In this document: positions 8,514 through 14,894 of the stretch, piece by piece
How positions within the stretch are numbered: position 1 is the stretch's first letter
How the letters are laid out: the number at the start of each line of letters is the position of its first letter
Assembly (NCBI RefSeq): GCF_000372465.1
Contig: NZ_AQUZ01000006.1
Location: 1-64,000 of the forward strand
Reading direction: 5' to 3'
DNA length: 64,000 nt
From: Kribbella catacumbae DSM 19601
Lineage (GTDB): Bacteria; Actinomycetota; Actinomycetes; Propionibacteriales; Kribbellaceae
Made by a program: the position numbers and the translations under genes
Notes under the pieces: model-generated
What the model was told of the DNA's origin: nothing
The model's input: only the letters and a program-made list of their open reading frames with translations
Databases searched by the model: none

Positions 8514-9874
8514 CTCGTTGAGATCGTGAAGGTCATCGCGGTGTAGTCGAAGGTGATGGCGTAGGGCTTGAAGAACTCGTGGCTGAAGTTGCCGATGGTC
8601 TCGAAGCCGAAGAGCCGTCGCCAGGGCCAGGGGCCGACGAGGCCGGGGAGGTTGCGGCCGACGACGCGGCCGAGGCTGACGCGGGCAGGCTTGATCGGGT
8701 AGAAGCCGCCGGGGATCGGGTGGTCGTAGTCGATCTCGATGCCGGCTCGTTTCGCGTTCTCCTCGGTCGCCAGGATGCCGAGGCCGATGCCGCCGGTGTC
8801 GAGCGACGCGACCCTCGGGCCGTAGTCGTTCAGGCTGCCGAGGGTGAAGGGAATGTGGTCTGCGGCCAGCCACAGTGGAAGGCCCTGGCCGCGATGGTGC
8901 GGCCGCTGGGTTTTGCGGCGGAGGATCAGCGCTTGGTTGCGGTAGTCCATCGTGGCGAGGAAGTGGTAGAGCAGCGTCGTGCCGATAACGCCGGCCGGCT
9001 TGGTGCCGTCGGGCAACAGCGGCATCCGCAGGTCGTACCAGACGACCGGGACGTTCCTCATCACGATGTCGCCGACCCGGAACGACTCCATGACTCCGTG
9101 GTAGGTGGTTAAAGTCTGCCCGGCGGGGTGACTGATGCTGGTCGCCAGCGCTCGAAGACCCGCGCGTTCGGCGGTCTCGGTCGTCAGCGCGAGCGTCGCG
9201 CCGGTGTCGATCAGGAAGTTGCCTTTGGCCCCGTTCGCCGTAGCCGGAACGGCCGGCAGTGGATCGACACAGACAAACGGAACGCGAGTCTCCCGCGCAC
9301 CACTGAGCTGATAAGAAGGCCCACTCATACTCCCGTACTGCGTCGCAAACGCAGCGTCGAACTGATCGCCAGTACTCCGCAGCAACGGCACCGCGCGGGC
9401 AACCTGATCCTGCCGGACGAAGCAGTCCGCCAGTTCCCGCTTCGACCTCACGTCGCCCGGCGCGAGCTCGATCGCGCGGGAGAGCAACCGCTCGGCGGCC
9501 GCGAACCTGTTGGAAAACAAGGCGATCCGCCCACGCTGTCCCAGTGCGTGAGCGTCCCGAGGGTTGCGACGAAGGATCGCAGCAAACCCCCGGTCAGCGT
9601 CACTGAACCGCCCCGCAACAAACAACTCATCAGGACTGAGCGCTGCCCCCGCAGCCCCGGCCGCACCAGCACCGGCACCCGTCGCACCCGCGCCAGCACT
9701 CGCACTCACACTCGCACTCGCACCCGCACCCGCACTCGCACTCGCGGTGCCGGCACCGGCCGCGGCTGCGCGCCCGGTTGTCGGCAGGGCGCCGAGGCCG
9801 AGGGCCGCGCCAGCGGCGACCTGGCCAGTTGTCCGCAGGAACATTCGTCGGTCGAAGTTGTTCATGTCGGCCAC
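8510..9874 (-). CDS. Tat-exported protein with TPR-like region and two aspartyl-protease DTG motifs
   Basis: 454 residues. The N-terminus has a twin-arginine signal (DRRMFLRTTGQ, then a hydrophobic run to about residue 30). Residues 36-80 are a low-complexity Ala/Gly/Ser linker encoded by near-repeats of GCACTC/GCACCC. Residues 80-165 look like TPR-type helices (AERLLSRAIELAPGDVRSKR). The C-terminal part has retropepsin/pepsin-like signatures: FLIDTGATLAL with Asp223 and VASLDTGGIGLGI with Asp359, which suggests a two-lobed aspartyl protease. A second possible start is the ATG four codons in (MNNFDRR). It probably works outside the membrane. The combination of a TPR-like region with an aspartyl protease is uncommon and its substrate is unknown. 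Confidence 0.75.
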   Translation of the reverse strand: MADMNNFDRRMFLRTTGQVAAGAALGLGALPTTGRAAAAGAGTASASAGAGASASVSASAGAGATGAGAGAAGAAGAALSPDELFVAGRFSDADRGFAAILRRNPRDAHALGQRGRIALFSNRFAAAERLLSRAIELAPGDVRSKRELADCFVRQDQVARAVPLLRSTGDQFDAAFATQYGSMSGPSYQLSGARETRVPFVCVDPLPAVPATANGAKGNFLIDTGATLALTTETAERAGLRALATSISHPAGQTLTTYHGVMESFRVGDIVMRNVPVVWYDLRMPLLPDGTKPAGVIGTTLLYHFLATMDYRNQALILRRKTQRPHHRGQGLPLWLAADHIPFTLGSLNDYGPRVASLDTGGIGLGILATEENAKRAGIEIDYDHPIPGGFYPIKPARVSLGRVVGRNLPGLVGPWPWRRLFGFETIGNFSHEFFKPYAITFDYTAMTFTISTS

Positions 9875-9990
9875 TCAATCGAGTGGGCTGTTTCCCCTCC
9901 GTTTCCTCTGGGCTCCTTGGCTTCCTCAGAGCTTGGCGGCCAGGCGATCGAGTCGAGCAGGTCGTTCATCGCGGGTCGTCGCGTTGGGCC

Positions 9991-10090
9991 GGACCGCCGC
10001 CACTCACAAACCTCAACCGATCGCACCCCGCCAGGCGTGCACAGGCATGCTCCCGGGCGGAAACGGGAGGTTTGTGAGTGGCGGAGGTCC
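9991..10090. repeat. Long-stem inverted repeat A
   Basis: The arms at 9991-10014 and 10067-10090 pair over 24 bp with one mismatch; the loop is 52 nt. The outer part of the left arm reads GGACCGCCGCCACT, which resembles the outer arm of inverted repeat B near 17672. It lies at the 3' side of the decayed DUF3995-like gene, so it may act as a terminator or be a small palindromic mobile element. Confidence 0.8.
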
Positions 10091-10351
10091 GGGCCTGCCG
10101 CCCAACATCACGAACTCCGGCTGTCGTACTAGGCCGACTACGACAAGTCTGGCGAGTGCGGACCTGCCGCACCTGAAGGCGAGTAACAGATGCAGCGCTG
10201 CCAAGGGCAGCACGATCTGTGGAGCGAAGGACACCTCGCGGCCGAGGACCGCTAGCGAGAGTGACCGCTCGTCGATGGCGGGCCAGGTCACGCCCGTCGC
10301 CCAGTAGATGTGCACCGCCGCGAGCAGGATGTGTGTGCCTGCGGCGAGTTT
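10013..10351 (-). pseudogene. Remnant of a DUF3995-like small membrane protein
   Basis: The minus-strand reading THILLAAVHIYWATGVTWP, followed by a second hydrophobic stretch FAPQIVLPLAALHLLLAF, resembles the first two membrane segments of DUF3995 proteins, which usually have about 150 residues and four segments. A TAG at 10352-10354 lies immediately upstream with no plausible start before the first helix. The C-terminal third reads into inverted repeat A and is proline-rich and non-homologous. I therefore treat it as a truncated relic. The family assignment is from memory of the family pattern and is tentative. Confidence 0.45.
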
Positions 10352-10440
10352 CTAGTCCCCATCCCCACCCCTCCTCAGATGTGGTGAACATCCGGGAAGA
10401 GGAGCCGTTCGGCCGAAACGTTCCCTACGTGACGCAGGGC

Positions 10441-11034
10441 TCAGGCTTCGGGCGTCTGCGGGCCGTCGGCCAGCAGCAGGTACATCGAGCGGCGGGCGTC
10501 GGTCAGGATCTTGGCGGCCGCGGCGCGCTGCTCCTCCGAGCCACTGCGGGCAACCTGTCGAGTGGCTGAATGCAGCTCTTCGACCAGGCCGCGCAGATCG
10601 CTGGCAGGCTCGGCGCTCGCAAAGCCGGCGAAGGGATCGGTCGCGGTCTCGCGCCGCCCCTCGACGTACTCGCGACCGGAATCGGTCAGGGTGACGAGCT
10701 TGCGGCCGGACTCCGCCGTGACGGTCACCAGGCCCTCGTCCTCCAGTTGGTTGATGGTCGGATAGATCGCGCCGGGGCTGGGGGTCCAGCGCCCGCCGCT
10801 GCGGTCGGCGATGGCCTGCATCAACTGGTAGCCGTGCATCGGCTCCTCGGTGAGCAGCATCAGTACGGCCGTTCGGACATCGCCGCGCGGGGCTCGACCG
10901 CGGCCTGAGCCACGTCCGGGGCCTCGACCACCGCGACCGCGGTGCATCGGCATGCCTTCTCCCATCCGCGGTCCGCCGCGATGGGGGTGTCGGTGGCCGC
11001 GTCGGCGGCCTTCTCGTTCGTTGGGGGTGTTCAT
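10441..11034 (-). CDS. PadR-family transcriptional regulator
   Basis: Winged-helix repressor of 197 residues. The chosen ATG at 11034 follows a perfect GAGGAGGATTCC ribosome site; an upstream ATG at 11058 lacks one. Residues 1-50 are a Gly/Arg/His-rich tail, and the PadR domain follows (AVLMLLTEEPMHGYQLMQAI, SPGAIYPTINQLEDEGLV). The C-terminal helices (residues ~130-195) would be the dimerisation part. A near-perfect 26-bp palindrome lies immediately upstream at 11059-11084 and probably mediates autorepression. No obvious target gene is adjacent on the same strand. Confidence 0.88.
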   Translation of the reverse strand: MNTPNEREGRRRGHRHPHRGGPRMGEGMPMHRGRGGRGPGRGSGRGRAPRGDVRTAVLMLLTEEPMHGYQLMQAIADRSGGRWTPSPGAIYPTINQLEDEGLVTVTAESGRKLVTLTDSGREYVEGRRETATDPFAGFASAEPASDLRGLVEELHSATRQVARSGSEEQRAAAAKILTDARRSMYLLLADGPQTPEA

Positions 11035-11058
11035 GGAATCCTCCTCGATATTGTTCAT

Positions 11059-11084
11059 GACACTAAAGATATATCGTTAGCGTC
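11059..11084. promoter_or_regulatory. Palindromic operator upstream of padR-like gene
   Basis: A 26-bp palindrome centred on GATATATC, with flanks CTAA/TTAG and outer GAC/GTC; two base pairs are mismatched. It is the most AT-rich stretch in the area and sits just before the regulator's ribosome site, as expected for an autoregulatory PadR operator. Confidence 0.65.
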
Positions 11085-11113
11085 ATGAAAGCAAGCCCTC
11101 GTGCAAAACCTTC

Positions 11114-11134
11114 ACCTTGCCCCTGGGGCAGGGT
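11114..11134 (+). promoter_or_regulatory. MerR-type promoter operator
   Basis: A palindrome ACCTTGCCCC-TGGGGCAGGGT lies 14 bp before the MerR-family gene. Its sequence is typical of the operator placed between -35 and -10 of MerR-activated promoters in actinobacteria, so autoregulation is likely. Confidence 0.65.
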
Positions 11135-11148
11135 GTTCACTGAGGCCC

Positions 11149-12000
11149 ATGACGGGCGGACGGGACACCGACAGCGAGCTCACGATCAGCGAGTTCGGCC
11201 GCCGGGCCGGTCTCTCCCACAAGGCGCTGCGCCTGTACGACGTATCGGGCCTGCTCGCCCCCGCGCGGGTCGACCCGATCAACGGCTACCGCCTGTACTC
11301 CGTGAGCCAGCTCGAACGCGCCCGCCGGATCAGCGTCATGCGTCAGCTCGACATACCGCTGAGCACCATCGGCGAAGTACTGGCCGGCACCGACGACGAG
11401 GGCCTGATCCGGCTGGACCGCTGGTGGGCGGCCGAGCAGGCGACCAACGACGCGCGGAAGGCGACGCTGGAGTACCTGCGGGACCGGCTGCTCCGGCCGA
11501 CCAGCCCCGGGCTGCCCCCACGGCCGGTACTGACTCGCGAAGTACCGGAGACGAAGGTGGCGTCCATCCGGGCCGACACGGACCAGCAGTCGCTGATCGG
11601 CGTCATCGTCTCGTCGACGATGGAGATCCGAGCGCACCTCGGCCAGGCCGGTGCTGACCTGCCCGGCGGCTCGTGGGTGATCTACCACGGAGCGGTGACG
11701 CCGGAGAGCGAGGCGACCGTCGAGGTGTGTGTGCCGCTCACCATACTGGTGGATCCGGCCGGGCAGATCGCGATCCGGGTCGAGCCCGCGCACGCCGAGG
11801 CCTATTGCACGATCACCAAGGACGAGTGCGCCTACCCGCGAATCATGCTCGCCTACGACCTGGTCGACGACTGGGTCCGGCGCGCCGGACGGCCGACGAC
11901 CGGTCCCGTCCGCGAGATCTACCACCCCGGCTTCCAGCACCTCGCCGGCTCCGAGCCGGCCGTCGACATCGCCCAACCGATCGAAGGAACAGCTTCATGA
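11149..12000 (+). CDS. MerR-family regulator with GyrI-like effector-binding domain
   Basis: 283-residue activator. The N-terminal winged helix (LTISEFGRRAGLSHKALRLY, then DPINGYRLYSVSQLERARRI) is followed by a dimerisation helix and, from about residue 120, a GyrI/effector-binding domain (VPETKVASIRADTDQQSLIG). The start ATG is at 11149. It is translationally coupled (ATGA overlap) to the transglutaminase-like gene, which suggests joint function or joint control. The effector is unknown. Confidence 0.85.
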   Translation: MTGGRDTDSELTISEFGRRAGLSHKALRLYDVSGLLAPARVDPINGYRLYSVSQLERARRISVMRQLDIPLSTIGEVLAGTDDEGLIRLDRWWAAEQATNDARKATLEYLRDRLLRPTSPGLPPRPVLTREVPETKVASIRADTDQQSLIGVIVSSTMEIRAHLGQAGADLPGGSWVIYHGAVTPESEATVEVCVPLTILVDPAGQIAIRVEPAHAEAYCTITKDECAYPRIMLAYDLVDDWVRRAGRPTTGPVREIYHPGFQHLAGSEPAVDIAQPIEGTAS

Positions 12001-12869
12001 ACTACGCCGACCAGACCATCTACAGCGACCCGGGCGCGTACGCGGCTCTGTTCGACGCACTGCCGTCGGACATCCCCGGCCTGACCGCCGTGATCCGCAA
12101 CCTGGTGATCCACTACCGCGGTGGCGGCATCGAGTTCACCGGTGACCGCTACGAGGAGATCAACCATCGCTGGGTCGAGGCGATGCTGACCACCGACCAG
12201 CAACGCAACGGTACGCCGCTGGCGGCCCCGCGCCAACCGTTCGACCGGATCGTCGGCTGCTGCCGCGACTACACCCTGCTGACCGTCTCGGCGCTACGCC
12301 ACAAGGGCATCCCGGCCCGCAGCCGGATCGGTTTCTCGAACTACTTCGCCGAGGGGTTCAACCACGATCACGTCGTGGCGGAGTACTGGAACGGCGAGCG
12401 CTGGGTGATGGTCGACGCGCAGCTCGAGCCCGGTCCGCCCTGGAAGTTCGATCCGCAGGACATGGAGCCCGGGTGGTTCAGGTCAGCGGCCGAAGTGTGG
12501 CTCGGGTACCGGGCCGGCGAGCTGGACGGCGACGCCTTCGGCGTGGACCCGGCGCTGCCTATCCGCGGCGGGTGGTTCATCCGCAACTACGTGTTCTTCC
12601 AGCTGGCCCACCTGCAAGGCGACGAGCTGCTGCTCTGGGACGGCTGGGGCGCGATGTCGGGCGACCTCGACGGCGATCTCGACCTGACCGACCAGATCGC
12701 CACCCTGCTCGTTGCCTCCGACAACGGAGACGCCGCGGCGACCGAAGTACTGGCCGCGCGGTACGCCGAGGACCCGAACCTGCACCCGGGTGACCGGATC
12801 GAGCAGCTCTCCCCCGCCGGTCATCCCCCGGTGACCATCGATCTCAAGACTCGCGCGGCAGCCGTCTAG
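11997..12869 (+). CDS. Transglutaminase-like superfamily protein
   Basis: 290-residue cytoplasmic protein. The transglutaminase/protease core is recognisable from the Cys block GCCRDYTLLTVSALRHKGIP, the His block FNHDHVVAEYWNGERW and the Asp in VMVDAQLE, in the order Cys-His-Asp of the catalytic triad. It starts with an ATG overlapping the MerR gene's stop and ends by overlapping the YdcZ remnant by 26 bp on the opposite strand. No signal peptide. Family members may act as peptidases or be inactive; the substrate is unknown. Confidence 0.82.
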   Translation: MNYADQTIYSDPGAYAALFDALPSDIPGLTAVIRNLVIHYRGGGIEFTGDRYEEINHRWVEAMLTTDQQRNGTPLAAPRQPFDRIVGCCRDYTLLTVSALRHKGIPARSRIGFSNYFAEGFNHDHVVAEYWNGERWVMVDAQLEPGPPWKFDPQDMEPGWFRSAAEVWLGYRAGELDGDAFGVDPALPIRGGWFIRNYVFFQLAHLQGDELLLWDGWGAMSGDLDGDLDLTDQIATLLVASDNGDAAATEVLAARYAEDPNLHPGDRIEQLSPAGHPPVTIDLKTRAAAV

Positions 12870-13142
12870 ATCGCATCGGAAGCAGAGTCACCGCGACGGC
12901 GGCGAGCGTGATCAGGATCGCGATCCACGTCGTCGCGGGTGGCCGGCGCGCGCCGAGGGTGTCGAGGAGTACTGCGCCCAGCAACTGACCGGCGACGCTG
13001 GCCAGGCCGAAGGCGAGTACTCCGACGCGGCGGACCGCCGAGACGGCGATGGCGATCACGCCGACACCAACGAAGCCGCCGCAGTACAGCCAAGGTTCTG
13101 CCGGGAGCGAGCCGGGCGGTCCGCCGCGCAAGGCGAACTCGA
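12844..13142 (-). pseudogene. 5'-truncated YdcZ/DUF606-type DMT transporter
   Basis: The C-terminal part of a small membrane transporter survives: EPWLYCGGFVGVGVIAIAVS, then GVLAFGLASVAGQLLGAVLL and a final segment AILITLAAVAVTLLP. Intact YdcZ units are about 140-150 residues; here about 95 remain and no N-terminal hydrophobic segments precede them. Immediately upstream, at about 13143, the sequence changes into an IS110 transposase remnant on the same strand. The N-terminal half was therefore probably lost in the insertion or a deletion next to it. Confidence 0.65.
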
Positions 13143-13824
13143 TCGTTCGGTGAGCACTTTCGCGCCGGTCAGATGCCTGGCGGCGTCCAGCAGCCGGCGG
13201 TGCAGCCCGTCCAGTTGTTCATCGAGCGCGGCGAGCGTCCAACGCGGTGGCGATCTGCACCTGCCCGGCCGGGGACAGCTGGGTCGCCGCGACCGTCCGC
13301 AACATCTCACGGCCCTGCGCGGTGCGCAGGTCGCCCGACTGCGAGGCACCCTGGTGGAACAGGACCGCGTGGATGCGCTGCACCCAGGCGGTGTGCTCGA
13401 CCCGCAATGCCCGGTAGGTCTCCAGCAGCGCCCGGCACTCCAGGACGTGGCCCGGCGGGATCCAGCACTCCGGCAGCCGCCCGTCGGCCAACGTCTGCCG
13501 CAGGTGCCGCGAGTCGGTCTTGTCGGTCTTGTCGGTCTTGGGGTGCCGCTTGCGGCCCCGCAACGCGGCCGTGTCGGCGGGCTCGGCCAGATGCGCCACC
13601 AGCCCTGCGCGGGCGAGTTCCTCGGCCACATACCGCCATCCCGTACACCCCTCCAGCGCGAACTCGACATCACCCCGCCCGCCGAACCGCTCCGCCAGCC
13701 ACCCGGCCAGCTGCCCCCGATCGGCTGGCGCGATCTGGCCACACCGCACCTGCCCGGTCTCGACATCGAGATAGTCGAACGTGATCTGCTTCCGGTGGAT
13801 GTCGAACCCTCCTACGATGGACAT
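13143..13824 (-). mobile_element. IS110-family transposase remnant, frameshifted and 3' truncated
   Basis: The start ATG at 13824 has a GAGGAGG ribosome site. The N-terminal DEDD-type domain is intact in reading: VGGFDIHRKQITFDYLDVE, the HLAEPADTAALRGRKRHPKT block, and TDKTDSRHLRQTLADG. After QVQIATALD (near 13245) a one-base shift moves the homologous reading to TLAALDEQLDGLHRRLLDAA followed by RHLTGAKVLTER, where homology stops near 13143. The whole C-terminal Transposase_20 domain is absent, so it cannot transpose on its own. It abuts the truncated YdcZ gene. Confidence 0.8.
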
Positions 13825-13975
13825 CGGGACCTCCTCAAGCTCCCAACGGGCGCACCAGCGCCCGCAACGCAAACGGATAGATACAACCGATGATGATGCG
13901 TCTGAGCTGAGGAGGTCTCCTCAACAGCGCACCAAAACCCCAGCCGCTACCGCGGCAGCCGATGCATGTCATCTT

Positions 13976-14026
13976 TGTGCACCGCCCGGTCAGCTACTCC
14001 CGAGTAGAACGCTCAGGCGGTGCACA
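13976..14026. terminator. Nested hairpin downstream of the dihydrofolate-reductase-like gene
   Basis: Outer stem TGTGCACCGCC (13976-13986) pairs with GGCGGTGCACA (14016-14026); an inner CTACTC/GAGTAG hairpin sits in the loop. It lies 36 bp after the minus-strand stop at 14062 and is likely a terminator. Confidence 0.55.
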
Positions 14027-14061
14027 GAGTGGGTGGCCTCACCTTGCCAAGGGATTTGTAT

Positions 14062-14643
14062 TCAGCGGCGTACGCGGTAGCGGAGGTGGGTGGCTTCCGG
14101 GGTGTCGACGACGCGAACGATCTCTAGCTCGATGCGCGACGGTAGTACGTCGAAGAGGCGGCGGCCGTTGCCGAAGAGCACGGGGATCTGGTGGATCTGG
14201 AGTTCGTCCAGTACTCCGGCCTCGAGGGCGCTTTGTGCTGTGTAGGCGCCGTGGACCAGCACGTGGCGATCTCCGGCTGCTTCCTTCGCCTGGGCCATCG
14301 CGCTGGCGATCCCGCCGTTGACGTAGGTGACCTTGGGGTACTTCGCAGCCGACGGGCCGGGCGGTCGATGGCTGGGAACGAAGATCTGTACGCCGCGCCG
14401 CTCCCCACTCCAGTGGTCGACCTGCTCCACGGTGTTGCGGCCCGCGACGATGGCGCCGTATCCCTCCATCTCGTCGTACACCTCTCCAGCCGGGCCATTC
14501 GGGCGGCCGAACTCGCCATCTGGCGTAAGAAACCAGTCGTGCAACCGCATGAACTCGTCACCGCCCGGGTTCTCCGGGGTGTCGTTCGGACCTGCGATGA
14601 ACCCATCGAGGGACATCGACATGTAGAGAACAGAGCTGGCCAT
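14062..14643 (-). CDS. Dihydrofolate reductase / RibD C-terminal family protein
   Basis: 193-residue NADPH-dependent reductase-like protein. The N-terminus MASSVLYMSMSLDGFIAGP is the family's strand-helix start; GAIVAGRNTVEQ and DRHVLVHGAYTAQSALEAG are the nucleotide-binding parts, and LDELQIHQIPVLFGNGRRLF is the typical C-terminal block. The ATG has an AAGGAG ribosome site. Such stand-alone proteins are common in actinobacteria and their substrate is generally unknown. Confidence 0.88.
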   Translation of the reverse strand: MASSVLYMSMSLDGFIAGPNDTPENPGGDEFMRLHDWFLTPDGEFGRPNGPAGEVYDEMEGYGAIVAGRNTVEQVDHWSGERRGVQIFVPSHRPPGPSAAKYPKVTYVNGGIASAMAQAKEAAGDRHVLVHGAYTAQSALEAGVLDELQIHQIPVLFGNGRRLFDVLPSRIELEIVRVVDTPEATHLRYRVRR

Positions 14644-14894
14644 CGGTCGTCTCCTTGGCTTGTCCGGCGCGGGCGGATCCGCGGTTTACCTCCAAACGAA
14701 GAGCGGCTCCCGATTTCGACAACGGGCCGGCGCCGAGGTTCTGGCCGGAGTACGCCGGGTGAGTGGTTGTGGTCGTCTTTGATCGAATGCTTTCGCAGTC
14801 TTGTTGCTGCCGCCCGCGGCGGATGACCTTGGTCTCTGCGCCTCTCGTCCGGAACGGAGGAGAGGACCTGGGCAACTCGGCAGTGGGAGGCAGC

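Larger units (their letters stand above)
9875..10440. other. 566-bp region between genes: inverted repeat and a decayed membrane gene
   Basis: Contains a 24-bp imperfect inverted repeat at 9991-10090 and a minus-strand remnant of a DUF3995-like membrane protein at 10013-10351, both listed separately. The remainder near 10355-10440 shows nothing I can name. Confidence 0.5.

Noticed and set aside
9966..10391. 141-codon minus-strand open frame
   Set aside because: Arg/Thr-rich frame overlapping the better-supported DUF3995-like remnant; no features of its own.
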